In this document: positions 22,958 through 34,524 of the stretch, in pieces
How positions within the stretch are numbered: position 1 is the stretch's first letter
Layout of the letters: every line of letters starts with the position of its first letter
Assembly: GCA_930367215.1 (NCBI GenBank)
Contig: OV884059.1
Span: forward strand, 246,821,803-246,885,802
Length of the DNA: 64,000 nt
Source of the DNA: Pollenia angustigena
Lineage: Eukaryota; Arthropoda; Insecta; Diptera; Polleniidae
Direction of reading: 5' to 3'
Translations under genes and position numbers: made by a program
The notes under the pieces: model-generated
Databases searched by the model: none
Seen by the model: only the letters and a program-made list of their open reading frames with translations
Told to the model about the DNA's origin: nothing

Positions 22958-23472
22958 TAAATTCTCTTGAAAAAAAATACAAAAGATATAAGAAAATGTG
23001 TCTCATCAAAAACTAAATTAAAGAGGCTAAGAATACGTGTAAAATCTCTCAGCACAATTGTGCTATGGAGCGCCCACCATTGTTCTAAATCATAGTTAAC
23101 CAAAACTCTCAATAAAAGAAATGCGTCTGTATTGGATAAGATAATATTGCCCAGCAAACACAAAAATAAGCATTGCAAATGTAATGAATTTTACTTTTAA
23201 AAGCAAAACGGAAATGAAGTTTAAAAAAATTTAATAAAATTAAATACAAAGTTTGCCTCAGTTTTTACAGAATTAGGCAATTTTTTCACATTCACATTGG
23301 TCGAGTTTAATTTACAATTAAAACTTAAAAAATTTAGTGTATTTAGGCATTATAATTTAAGTTTTCCAAATTTAAAATTTTGTAATAATTTTTTTATTAA
23401 CAAAATATGTTTTAAATTTGAAGAACTTCACAAAAATTTCTGTCTTCCATCATACTATTTTGTTTGCTGGTT

Positions 23473-24165
23473 TATTTTGTGCACTCGTTAACACTCAATT
23501 AACAACTGAAATAGAAGAGAACAAGCGTCGCACAGTGGCTGAAAATCGTTTTTCATTGGCCAAAAATCTGTAACTTTTGAACAGAAGGAGATATTTTAGT
23601 GAATTTTTAGTCGACAGATAGGTTCTTAAACTTTCTGCACTTTAAATTTCATTAAAATCGGTTGAGTAGTTTTTGCGGAATTTAAGGGCAAAGTGGAACT
23701 TTAGATTTTTTTTTACTTTAGCGTGCAATATGGTTTTTTTTTTATTTCTTTTAATTATTTAAAAATGTAATTTTAAGATTTAAATAATAATCATTAACAT
23801 TTTTTGTAATAATGGGACACTCAAAAAATTAAATGTTTACACTATAAAAAAAATTTTAACATTAAAAAAAATAGTAAAATCCACTGGAAATTTTGGTATT
23901 ATTGCTGAGAAATAAAAAATTGTTTGCTTTCAAATTTGTTTACACTTATTTATTATTATTTATTAAAACATTTCATACATATGTGGATAAAAAAAACCTT
24001 TTGAAAATAATAGCAGCAATAGATTTTAATAGCTTTTGTAACAATGTGAGTTTCTGTTTATTATTATTTTTAACTAATACAATGTCTGTCTTAGATCTAA
24101 TGAATTATAATTATTGAACATTTAATTTAAAGATTGATTGCAAATATTCGATATTCTGTTCCGTG
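23473..24165. other. No gene; no errantivirus 3' LTR found
   Basis: AT-rich, with a diverged patch at 23520-23690. The errantivirus 3' LTR should lie here but I see no sequence matching the region beyond the primer-binding site at 34362, so that end appears lost. Confidence 0.4.
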
Positions 24166-25211
24166 TTATCTGTTCTTTAGTAGTTTTTTGACTCCTTCAT
24201 CTAAATCCCGATGTTCCACTTTCCATTGATTTGGAATACTGGAGATGAACGGATTTGACGTTGCCAATAACATATTAAATAGATCTTCATTAGTGGAATT
24301 TCGTGAAATTTTTCTAGTATTGTGCTCTCTATAAAATTTGCAATTCTTATTCCTTTTTTCCTGAGCTTCTTTTGATAAATCTACAAGTGGCACCAACTGA
24401 TATTTAATGACATTAGCAGACATATTTCTCTATGGGTACTTGGTTGTATATATTTTTGCAGTTTCCTTAGCAAAATCTCCAAATTTTCTAGAGTCAATTT
24501 CTTCATTACAGTTTTGAAAATGTATTAGTAGGTTTCCTTCAATGACATATTCTTTCGGGTCACATGACGTCTTTATTTTCGTTGGTGGTAAATTGGTTGT
24601 TAATAAAAGTCCTTGTTCGAGTTGTGAGACTCTAGTTATCTGGCCAATATCGTTGAGTTTACACTTGGCTTCCAAGTTTCGTATGATTTTCCCAAAGCAT
24701 GAAGATTTTTCTATTGTTTCTTGTTGTAAGCTCTCTTTGCAGTAATACAGACTTTCAATCTTTTTTCATATCTCATCGAAATATTGAATTTTATCATTGT
24801 TATATATTATATAAGGTTTCGTTATTATTTCTTTTGTTTTGTTAATGGGTATGATAATTAATTTGGTTAAGGTATTGAATATCATTGATAAGCCTAGAAT
24901 TTGACAAAATACTATTTTGTGAGTATTGTAATGACCGTACTATAATATCTTGCTCTCTATTTATATAATTGGTAATATTTTCCATTCTTTCAATAATTTT
25001 AGTGTTTAGTATACTTTGGTTATTTGTCGATGTCAAGTTAAATATTAGATCGTTAATACGAGAATCATCATTGCTATCCATATTTCCTGTAATGAATTTT
25101 ACTGCTGAGCCTATACCATTAAGTAATCCTCTCTTGTTGCGGTATTTGGGCGGTCCGTTAACTTGTGTTTCGTGGTTCCCAGAGAACCTTTGTTATAATG
25201 TGAGGGTGTGA
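24166..25211 (-). pseudogene. Errantivirus env remnant, main part
   Basis: Several broken frames on the - strand. A basic RNKR cleavage-like site is followed by a hydrophobic glycine-rich stretch near 25085-25145, the layout of errantivirus envelope precursors. Further pieces follow to a stop at about 24166. Stops and shifts interrupt it in at least three places, so no intact envelope protein is encoded. The N-terminal end lies beyond the insertion, at 27292-27429. Confidence 0.75.
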
Positions 25212-25242
25212 AATGTTTTAGTGATACCTCAATCTTCATGAT

Positions 25243-27289
25243 CCCAGCGGGGAAAAAAAGGAGTATGGAGGCCTTCTAGAAGGCCTCTGTTCCCCTTCTT
25301 TTGGATAAACAAGGCCTTCTCGCTCCATTCCATACTCATATCTTTTTTACACGCGTTGTCATTGCGGAGAAGGCCTTCCGCTTTCCTTTCTTTCGCCAGA
25401 GCTTCTTAAAGGCATTCAAATAAATGGCTCTTAGAAGGCTTTCCAGAGAATGACTGTCAAAAGGCCTTAGAAAAAAGGTTATCGTAAAGGGTTTTTAAGA
25501 AAGGTATGATAAAAGGCCTTTCAATTAATGGCTCTTAAAAGGCCTTTCAGACCATCCTTCTACAAATGCCGTTGATTAAAGGTCATATTGAAGGGCTATC
25601 AGTCTAAAACATTCAGGAATATTTCCTAACAAATGAAATTAGAACACTGAAAAGGTTGCATGTACATATCTTCAATATAGAAAATGAAACAAAACTTAAC
25701 TTTTTATATACCCAGTAAACCAAGCGATATTGTAACGATATCGAAACGATATCATATAGGTGATAGAAAGTATCACAAGTGATAATCGTTTTCGAATCGA
25801 AAACGATAGTTTTTACGGACTAAATTGTACCTTTCCTTATAATATCATTTTCCATTAAATTATGATATCGTTTTCGATATCATTATTTCCAATAATAACG
25901 ATAGTGAAATCGCATTTTTAAATTTCTTGAATTATTAAAAGATTCTGTGTAATATTTAAACAGTACATTGCTTTCTTTTCTGTTCTGCACTCGTGGCGGT
26001 TTCTTAAATATATGTACATTGAAAATATTGCATAAAATCAGTGTTTAAAAAAGTTGTAATAATTTTCTTGATTTAAAATTTTTTAAATACTCATTCCTGG
26101 CCACTTTAACTGAATTTCGGATGGACAAACATATGCACCTAATTTATTTTTATAGACACACTTACTTACAGTTTTAAGCGATTTATCCTCTTGCAGTAAA
26201 TAAGAAATATTCAAATATTTTAATAAAAAAAGTTTTAAAATTTTTATATGTTTTGTTTAAATAATTTTCTATGTTTAAAAAATTTTGATGATTTTTTCAA
26301 ATGTTTGTTTTTAAATTGGAAAAAATATTTTGAAAAGTGATATCTTAACGATATTGTTTTGAATAAAAGTACATAATATTATAAACGCCGTAAAATATAA
26401 TATCGTTTTCGCTGTCATATCGTTCTACGGTTTATTGGGTAGGTACATATACCTATTTTACAAACGTATGTTTATACATTTTATTAAACTTATTGTAGTT
26501 TAATAACACATGTGATACCTATTTTTTTATTGAAATAATCAAATTTGCTAAATATTGTAAAATAGATTGTAAATAAAAGTATACCTATAATAAAAAAAAA
26601 AACTTTTAAGCACAAGTACTATCTTCTTTAATGAACAAAACCACAGAGGATTCAGAGGCGTCACGAGACAGAAAATATTGTTTTTTTTCAGTCTTTTTCT
26701 TCGAAAGCTGCCCTTTTTGCGTTTTTTGTTTTGATTATGCAATTTGTGTAGATAGTAGCGGCCTGTTTGTACGCATTGTCACTTCACTAACAAAAAACGT
26801 TTTCTTTCTCTTTCTTCGAAAGCTGCCCTCGCAAATGATTTAGGCATTTTTCACACGTCACTTTTTTCATCTCTGTATACTTTGTGACAAAACTCAACTA
26901 AAATGATTTACATTATTGTTTTTATTTTGTATGTTAATATGCACCTACTTTGTTACTTTGGTTTTATAACGGGATCTGAATTCTTTCGCTTTGGCGAAAA
27001 AAAAACAAAAAATTTTACTCTTTCTCTTTTTAACTTCAACTAAAATGATTTACAACATATGTTGCTTTGTTTTTGTAAAGGGATCTGAATTCTTCTGCTT
27101 TTGCTTGTGCAAAAAAACAAAACAAAAAATGTTACTCCTTCTTTTCTCGCTTCCATGATAAGCGAGCCGAGGCCTTCTATGAGGCATTCTTTAGCAGTTA
27201 CGTAAGAATAGTAATTAAATCAAAAATTTTTTTAAGCAGGCCTTTAAAAAGGCCTGAAGTAAGAAGGTCTTCTGAGTGTTCCCGCTGGG
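25243..27289. mobile_element. DNA transposon with CCCAGCGGGGA termini and AGGCCT-rich ends
   Basis: TIR CCCAGCGGGGAA / complement, flanked by AT at 25241-25242 and 27290-27291. The env frame stays open across the site if the insert and one AT are ignored. The outer 400 bases at the left and 120 at the right carry about nine AAGGCCT / AGGCCTT motifs plus variants, like clustered transposase-binding sites. No transposase ORF. Contains another MITE. Confidence 0.75.
25711..26439. mobile_element. Nested MITE, CCCAGTAAACC termini, TSD TA
   Basis: CCCAGTAAACCAAGCGATAT on the left, ACGGTTTATTGGG on the right, flanked by TA (25709-25710 and 26440-26441). Subterminal CGATATCG-type motifs repeat. Confidence 0.75.
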
Positions 27290-27291
27290 AT

Positions 27292-27429
27292 GTTATTATT
27301 ATATGGTTCGAGTTTTATAATATGTATGAGGTTAGTGTAATCTGTTATTGTCTTGGCTGTTCCTAGTTTAATTCGTAATAACCCATGAGTATCGGTCAGA
27401 TTCTGTATTTTCAGTGTTTGTGAGTGCAC
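27292..27429 (-). pseudogene. Errantivirus env N-terminal fragment
   Basis: A short open frame with errantivirus env character directly abutting the insertion 25243-27289; its continuation lies at about 25240 and below. Fragmentary and broken. Confidence 0.55.
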
Positions 27430-27502
27430 AGTGGCTATTAATCTGAAATGGCATATATGTATATGTAAACTTTTAGATGTTTTTTTTCTCTTTTTAATAT
27501 TT

Positions 27503-28164
27503 TCATTTCTTAATCTTTGATTTGTGTAATTTTTTGTTTTGTGTAGTTAGTAATGTTACTTTGTTGTTTTTCTGTACTTTGTGCTTAGAAAATCTTGGTG
27601 TTAATTTATTTCTTCTACATTCTTTCCTGTAAATATTGTCATTTTCGACGTAATTTATTGGGTCTTGCCTATTAACGTAAAGTTTTTCTATGCGTTTATC
27701 CGTGTCAGTTTGCAGTTTATTTTTGATGCAATCATATAATTGAGTTTGAAATGTATTAATTTTGGAAAGGTATTCATGTTCGTTATTATATGTGATCTCA
27801 CGATCGAATTTGTGTGTTCTACCATAAAAAAGTTCGAAAGGTGTTAGTTTTGTAGAAGAGTGAATCGCATTATTGTATGTTATAAGAGTTTCATTTAATA
27901 TATCGTTATGATGCATTTCTAATTTTTTGTTTTTAATTTTTTCTATTATTAACCTGTATATTTCTGTTAATGTTGAGTGAAGTCTTTCAACAGGTGCATT
28001 ACTGTTTGATTGTTGAAATGAAGTAAAATGTAAATTTATTTGGTATTGCTTACAGAAATCTTTAAATATGTTTGAATTGAATTCGGTGCCTTGGTCGCAA
28101 ACAATTTTGTTGGATATGCCATGCATACTCAGAAAATGTTTTAAAGATTTAATTACACAAAGAC
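27503..28164 (-). pseudogene. Errantivirus integrase, C-terminal half
   Basis: Shows catalytic-core motif CDQGTEFNSNIFKDFCK and the glutamate helix SNAPVERLHSTLTEIYR, then the C-terminal domain. The N-terminal half lies at 29622-30144, separated by the 1.45-kb insertion. Confidence 0.88.
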
Positions 28165-28604
28165 TATGGCCCCTATTATGAGTTACATTCGATAAACGAT
28201 TTTCGCTGGCTATCGAACATCGACTATCGAATCTTAATTTGGTATTATGAGTTGGCAGCACTATCGAAAGTTTCGTTGTGCATCGAATTTTTCAACGAAA
28301 ACAAATTTGCTTTCGACTGTGCAAATAAATGTAAAAAACTTGTTGAAAATGTAACTATTTGTAATTTTTTTGGTGTTCGTATACCAAATGCAATATTCTT
28401 GATCTGTTTTGTTCATTTTATGCAAGTCCAACGTCGTTAACAGCAACTGGAAGCGCTCATATTCCTTATGGAACAAAATTCTTTTTTCACCAAATGATTT
28501 GCAGCAAAGTTCAGCATGTAAAAAAATGGGATGAAACCCCACTGAAGCTAAATTATTTGAAAACAACCATAATTCGCCGTAATCACGTTTAACTTTAACT
28601 ACTG

Positions 28605-29494
28605 CACTGAAAGAAAAATGCTTCATATATTTAATGAATCATTTTCATAAAAAAAATTTCCTTGTGTAAATGAAAATTTTCATTGTTTAAATTTAATTTC
28701 ATAGTTAAAATGAAGTATTTTCGTTAAAATCACTTCATTGGATTTCGTAATTACGTTAAAAATTTTCATTGGATATATGAAAACTTAAGTTTATCCAAGT
28801 TAAACAAAAAATTTTAATTGGGAACATAAAAAAACAATAAACAAACATAACTATATTCATAAATTAATACAAAATTATAGTTTTCTTAAAAAAATGTTTA
28901 ATTGTTAATTAAAAAATTTAAGATTTAATAATTTCGTACATCGAATGTTACATGTATGCCATTAAATTTATGAAATCAAAACATTTTTTTATAAAAGCAA
29001 CATATTTCAATAATTGCCTTCATAAATTTAAATTTTCATTATGACAATAAAAATGTCATTATAGTAATGAAACAAAAACTTTCAATCCACTTTCAAACAA
29101 CGTTGTTATTGTTATTATGTACAATTTAATCTCATATTTACGCTCTTAATTGAGTAAAAAACATAGTTTTTTATCCAAAAACTACACTGCCCCGGTAGTG
29201 AGCTAGTCTATCAGCACCGAGGTTGCGCGATCGAATCCCGCCATAGACAGAAAAAAAACTAAAATACAGTAAAATAAAATAAGAAAAAATAAAAAAAAAT
29301 AAAAATTTTTACTTTATTTAAAGTATTCATCCAATGAATAATATTCATAGATCTAATGTAATGTTGCATTAAATCCTTTTAATGAAACAGGTTTCATTGA
29401 TTCAACGAAGCGCTGCATAGGTTCCTTTATAATGCAATTTTTCATGGGATTAATGTCAAAATTCATTGGTATTGCGAAGAAAATTCTTTCAGTG
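28605..29494. mobile_element. Nested element, CACTGAAAGAA termini
   Basis: CACTGAAAGAAAAATG at the left and CTTTCAGTG at the right, flanked by TG on both sides (28603-28604 and 29495-29496). AT-rich interior holds a tRNA-like SINE head. Confidence 0.6.
29187..29316 (+). repeat. Candidate tRNA-derived SINE fragment
   Basis: GCCCCGGTAGTGAGCTAGTC...CAGCACCGAGGTTGCG then CGATCGAATCCCGCC, followed by A8 and an A/T-rich (AAAATA)n tail. GATCGAATCC fits the pol III B box (GWTCRANNC); the A box is degenerate. The tRNA-like head plus A-rich tail is the SINE layout. Confidence 0.5.
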
Positions 29495-29621
29495 TGTGAA
29501 TTAACAAAACCACAATAGTAAATTTTTATCGAATGCGCGCCATAATACCAAATGAAAATTCGTTCGATCAGCTAATTCGACTGCTGTCGAAAATCGAATT
29601 TAGTTCATAATAGGCACCTAT

Positions 29622-30144
29622 TTCTTGCTGTTAAAGTATATGCGGCAGCGAATTTAGAGAATTTATCTATAATTGTAAGAATGTTTTTAGCGTTGATTGT
29701 GTAAATGTCTATGTGGATTATGTCTAGTGGTTTAGTGGGTGTTGGCGGTTTCTCGAACTTAGTTTTGGGAGGGTTCCTGTCGTACTTGAGTCTTTGGCAT
29801 GCATCACAATTATTTATTGTTTGCGTTATTTTTGACTTCATGTAGGGAAAATAATATTCACGTTTTAAGTGGTCTAATGTTTCCTGTATACCTCTATGAT
29901 TGCTGTTTTCATGATAGTCCTGAATTAATTTGTTCTGACTGTCATTTTCTTTTACGTCCTGTACTAAGTCAGTGCATCTTACTAACCGAAAATCTTGCTT
30001 TGGGCAAAATGTTTTGCATATATGTACGTTTTGGATCAAATAAAAAATTTCGTCTTCAGCAAATATTGCGGTAGTTTTATTAGGAGCAAGGTGATTTTTT
30101 AGAATTTCAGTTATAATTTCTTCTGTGTAATGAGGGTATGTCAA
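29622..30144 (-). pseudogene. Errantivirus integrase, N-terminal half
   Basis: HHCC zinc-binding region (YHENSNHRGIQETLDHLKR ... NNCDACQRLKYDR) followed by the start of the core with the first catalytic Asp (PLDIIHIDIYT) and IIDKFSKFAAAYTLTARN. Ends at the TAT insertion site. Confidence 0.88.
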
Positions 30145-30384
30145 AATTGTTTGTTTTTAAAGATAGCTTCGAGTTTCATATGGGAATTAGAGTTTCCTTT
30201 CTTAAAAAGAGCTTGTAAATTAAAGTCGTTAATTGGTTTTTCTGAAATAGGTATACCATCATCGTTGTTCTCTTCTGCTGAGTAAATAGTACTTCCTGAA
30301 GTGCCTTGAATAGATACTGTATCGAATGTATTTATATTTTGATTACATGGAGGGTCCGTTTTTATACGGCTAAGTGCGTCTGCG

Positions 30385-32222
30385 TTAGTGTTTAGTTTTC
30401 CTTTTTTGTAAATTACTTCGTAGTCGCCAACGGATAAGTTTTGAGTTTGGTTCTTTGAGACTCATAATCCATGTTAAGGGCTTATGATCCGTTAAGATTC
30501 TGAACCGGTGACCGAATAAATATGGTCGAAAATATTTGGTAGCCCATACTATGGCTAGCAGCTCTTTCTCTATTGTTGAATAATTGATTTCTGATGATGT
30601 AAGTGTGCGATTTGCGTAGCAAATTGGTTTATCGTTTCCTATGGGACCTTGTGACAGAATGGCTCCTATCGCAAAATTACTTGCGTCTGTTGTAAGGTTG
30701 AATGAAAGGCTTAGAAAAATCTGGATACTGTAAAATTGGGTCATTAGTAAGGAGGCTCTTACAAATTTCAAAAGTTGTTTTATATTTGTCGTCAACTATA
30801 ACAGTTTTATCCTTCTTAAGACATGCTGTGAATGGTTTTGTTATTTTGGCAAAATCTTTTATAAATTTACGATAATAGCCTAGTAAGCCCAGAAATGACT
30901 TAATTTCCTTCTGATTAGTGGGAATTGGAAAATTTTGAATAGCTGATATTTTATCAGGGTTGGGTTTACCCCTTCAGTGGTCACGATATGACCCAAAAAT
31001 GCACATTCCTTGTGTAGGAATTCTGACTTTTCTAGCTGCACTTTGAAATTGGTTCCCCTTAGAGCTTCGAAAACTTTTTTCAAATTTTCGGCATGTTCTT
31101 GGAGTGAAGTAGAATAGACAATGATGTCATCCAATTATACTAAACACACGGTTCCTATTAAGTCTTTAAGAACATAATCCATTACCCTTTGAAACGTTGA
31201 TGGTGCGTTTTTAAGGCCAAATGGCATTCTAACGAATTCGTAGTGGCCTCCTTCTACTGTGAAGGCAGTTTTGGGTATATCTTTTGGGTTCATCTCTATT
31301 TGGTGAAAACCACTCGCTAAGTCTAATGTAGTGAAGTACATACACTTCCCTAATTTGTCCAGAATCTCGTTGATATGTTTGGTATTGGGTATCTGTCCGA
31401 TATTGTCTTCTCGTTTAATTTCCTATAGTCTATTACTAGACGCCATTTACGTTTTCCACTAGCATCTAATTTTTTGGGAACTATCCAAACTGGTGCGCTC
31501 CAGGGTGAATAGCTTTCTCTTATGATACCTTGGTTTCTTCTTCTTTTATTTGCCCATCCGTTATTCGGATATTAGCGATCATACAATATATAGTACATTT
31601 TATAAAACATACAATTAATTAATTCATTTTGGAAGTCTTTTTTACAATTCAGAAATAATCAGTTCTCTATTTGGTTTAACATATCTGAAATTAGCTTTTT
31701 CACTTCCACTTTGTGGACGTGTGGATATCTATAAGATTTTGTGCAAACAGGAATGTCATCTTTTGTGACTAAATTATGTTTAATTTTGTTAGTAAATGTA
31801 AGAGTTTGATTTTCTTGAAAGAAAATGTCCTCAAATTCTTTACATAACTTTGTTATAATTTTCTTTTCTTCCGAATTAAAATGATTCACTCTAAGATTTT
31901 CTATCAAGTTAAAACCGTAATCAGAAGAATATTTTGCGTTAATATTATTAAATTCTAAACAGTATGAATTAGTAAGAGGGTGTACTTTTATTGGATTTTC
32001 GATTAAAATAACTTTGTCCGTATTAGACATGTTGTTTACTTCGACAATGCTGTACCAGTTTTCCGCGTTGTATATTCCAGTAGAGATTGTAACTTCTGGT
32101 TGAATGAGGATAGTGGGAATAAAGAAATTGCCATTTTCGATGTCAACAAGCACTTTAATAATAGCTTTTGTTCTCGGAGGTATTAAGAATTTTCCTGAAG
32201 TTAAATTTGGTTTGAAAAGCAA
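30385..32222 (-). pseudogene. Errantivirus reverse transcriptase and RNase H
   Basis: Pieces in order: RT entry region (31659-32222, KIKHNLVTKDDIPVCTKSYR), fingers and palm (31135-31341, [35 protein letters not shown]), the LDDIIVYS box, FLGHIVTTEGVNP (30960-31134), then RNase H (30385-30795: [47 protein letters not shown]). The codon before LDD, normally Tyr, is TAA, so the catalytic box is interrupted. A region without RT similarity at about 31555-31655 may be a small insertion. Confidence 0.9.
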
Positions 32223-32245
32223 AGGAATAACCGTGTTTCTTGTTA

Positions 32246-32560
32246 TTAATTGTTTGTTTCAAGGTCGATTTTTGCGTTAAGTTTACTGAGAATATCTAAT
32301 CCGATAAGACCATCAACGTAATTGTGAAATTTAAATATAAAAAATTCGAAATTTGTGTTTTCCTGAAATTCTACGAAAGAGGGGACGTTTACTTTTAAAT
32401 TAAGATGATGTTTGTTCAGAACTGTCATTATCGTTATTAGTGTGTATTTCTCTGTCTTTAATTGTTTGGTGTATTCCGGATTAATAAATGATGCGGATGC
32501 ACCTGTATCTATTAAGAATCGAAGTGGACGTCCGAATGGGGACGAAATATTTATGTAAGG
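32246..32560 (-). pseudogene. Errantivirus aspartic protease
   Basis: The - strand at about 32480-32530 reads PLRFLIDTGASASFINPEYT, the retropepsin D-T-G-A-S active site with its usual hydrophobic lead-in; the downstream GLIGLDILSKLNAKID (32260-32310) is the flap-end GxDxL block. Frame broken between them. Confidence 0.8.
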
Positions 32561-33099
32561 GAGATAAGTGCCGTGTTTATTAATATCTAGGTCTCCCTTT
32601 GATTCATGGAGGCATTGGATTGAAAAATTTCAGGTTCTTCTATTTCGTTGCAACTGTCTATGTTTAGTAAATAGTTGGGGATGTTATAGTCTTCGGTAAA
32701 AGTATTTTCGGGGATGTGATCAATGTGATTCAATTCTCTTGGGAATCTTCGTGTTTGTCCGCTTGTGTTCCTGAGGTGTGTGTAGCCTGAGCTGGTGTCC
32801 ATTGGTTCTGGTGTCTGATAGTTTATAGTGGGATTTGTTTGAGGTTGTTTGATGTTATTAAATTGGGTTTAGTTGTTTGGGAGTGTGTGAGTTTTTCTTG
32901 GTGTTTGTGAGTTAAAATTATGTGGAAACTGAGGTCTGAGGTACACTTGATTGTTTATTGGTCTTGAATATTGTGGATTATTGAACTGTGTAGGTTGATT
33001 AAAATATTGTGGTCTATTAATATTTGCGTTAGGGTTATAATTCATGTACTGCAGTGATCTTTGATTATTTGTGAATTGTCCTCTTGGGATAAATGGTTT

Positions 33100-33840
33100 T
33101 TAATAATGAGGGGATACATTTTGTGGAGTGTAATTCTTTTGAGTTTCTTGTTTTCTTACTAAGTTTCTGTTTTCTTGTCTAATGTAAAACATATTTTGTT
33201 CCGAAACACAATATGAAAAAGCTGATGCCAATGATTCTGGTTTCATAGCCCTAATTGATGATCCTAAAGGTTCTCTTGACCCGGACAAGAATGTGTGCAC
33301 ATTTTCGCAAACAATTCTCTTTTAGCAGTGATTATATTAGGATCTACCTCATGAATCATTAAGTGGTTAATTATTGTAGCCTGAATTTCTTCTACTGCAC
33401 TATAAAAGATGCAAGTCTCTGATTAATGAGGTTTCGTTACGTTTGTCGGAGTAGTGCAAAATTAAATTATCTTTAATATCTTGCCAGCTCAAACTTGTGC
33501 TGTACATATTAAGTATTTAGTTTGCCTCTCCTTCGACTTTGTTACGAATAGCTCTTAAAATTACTTTGGCAAAAGGGGTGCCATCGATAGGCGAAAACAC
33601 TGAAAGTATTTCCTCCACATTGTTTATAAAATCGTATAAAAATCTGGGGTAACCGTCAAATTTGGGCAGATCTTTGACAGCGTCTGGGATTCTTAAAGTT
33701 TCCAGAACATTCTTAACTGTCGAGGTTGCACCGTTATTTGGATTTATTATAATATTATTTTCACTATTTTCTTCTACACTTGTATCACTTTCCGGAATAG
33801 GTGTAAGGGTTTTTATAATGTAAGGACGGAATCTGGGCAT
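33100..33840 (-). pseudogene. Errantivirus gag
   Basis: Starts MPRFRPYIIKTLTPIPESD at 33840; the LPKFDGYPRFLYDFINNVEE block is typical of errantivirus Gag (capsid-like start). Frame breaks near 33515 and 33300; a later piece (33100-33300) has EQNMFYIRQENRNLVRK. No zinc knuckle, as usual for this group. Confidence 0.75.
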
Positions 33841-34203
33841 ATGAACAAAAGAATATGTTTAGAAAGATTACAGGAGGGCCTCTTAAGAATCGCTGGTCTT
33901 TAAAAACATATAAATTCGTTTATAATAAAACAAATAATCTTTTTTTCTTTTTTAAAAAAAAGGTATTTATTTTATATATATCGAAATATTTATTTTAATC
34001 ACACTTAATTATTATAAATTTTACTTTTCTTCTTAAAATCTACTTTTACTTATTTCACAATTTGTATATTTTAATTTTTTATCCTTTTTATTTTTTTTAT
34101 TTCGTTTATCTATTTTATTTATTCAATATTCGATTTTGACTTACGCAAAAATAATTGCAACCTGCATTGTAGCTTATGGGCTGTTAACAAAATTTTCCTT
34201 TAC

Positions 34204-34312
34204 GATAATCCTTCGTAGTGGTAATGGTCCTGTTCCAATTTGTTGCGATGATCCTTCGCAATGTTGATCCTTGCACAATTTATTTTAGTGTTGATAGCGA
34301 TAATCCTTCGCT
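34204..34312 (-). promoter_or_regulatory. Four spaced copies of CGAAGGATTATCG-like motif in errantivirus leader
   Basis: On + the copies read GATAATCCTTCG (34204), GATGATCCTTCGCA (34247), TTGATCCTTGCA (34265) and GCGATAATCCTTCGC (34297). They lie in the untranslated leader between primer-binding site and gag, where gypsy carries its insulator. The motif is not the Su(Hw) site; function is unknown. Confidence 0.45.
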
Positions 34313-34344
34313 TTTAACTTTTAATTTGTACAGGAACTGCTGGA

Positions 34345-34361
34345 GCTACCCGACTGCGCCA
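34345..34361 (-). promoter_or_regulatory. Errantivirus primer-binding site (tRNA-Ser type)
   Basis: The - strand reads TGGCGCAGTCGGGTAGC, near-identical to the tRNA-Ser complementary site used by 17.6 and 297 in Drosophila. Confidence 0.8.
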
Positions 34362-34524
34362 GTTAAGTAAAAGTCTAATTGCAGTTTTAAAAAAAACACA
34401 ACTACTTTCTTTTACTTTCAAAATAATAATAATTTTTTTCATTCGTTTTCTTTAAAATGAAACTTATTTTCTAAATACAAAAGTGCTTACACAAACTAAA
34501 GTTCAATTTATTTATTTAATAGAA

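Larger units (their letters stand above)
28168..29618. mobile_element. DNA transposon, GGCCCCTATTATGA termini, TSD TAT
   Basis: Left GGCCCCTATTATGAGTTACA, right complement of GGTGCCTATTATGA, flanked by TAT at 28165-28167 and 29619-29621 within integrase. Three-base duplication and CCCCTATTRYG-type termini suggest a Harbinger-like element. It carries a nested element at 28605-29494. Confidence 0.8.
24166..34361 (-). mobile_element. Errantivirus-like Gypsy retrotransposon, decayed, with two nested DNA transposons
   Basis: Order on the - strand from 34361 downward: tRNA-Ser primer-binding site, leader with short repeats, gag, aspartic protease, RT, RNase H, integrase, env remnants. All frames are broken. 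Insertions 25243-27289 and 28168-29618 interrupt env and integrase. The 5' LTR beyond 34362 cannot be delimited and no 3' LTR is visible. Confidence 0.9.

Noticed and set aside
24166..24675. Treating the 81-85-codon ORFs as separate host genes
   Set aside because: Their position after a cleavage-site/fusion-like stretch and downstream of errantivirus integrase marks them as env remnants.
34362..34524. Delimiting an errantivirus 5' LTR
   Set aside because: Nothing in 23473-24165 matches it, so the LTR boundaries cannot be shown.
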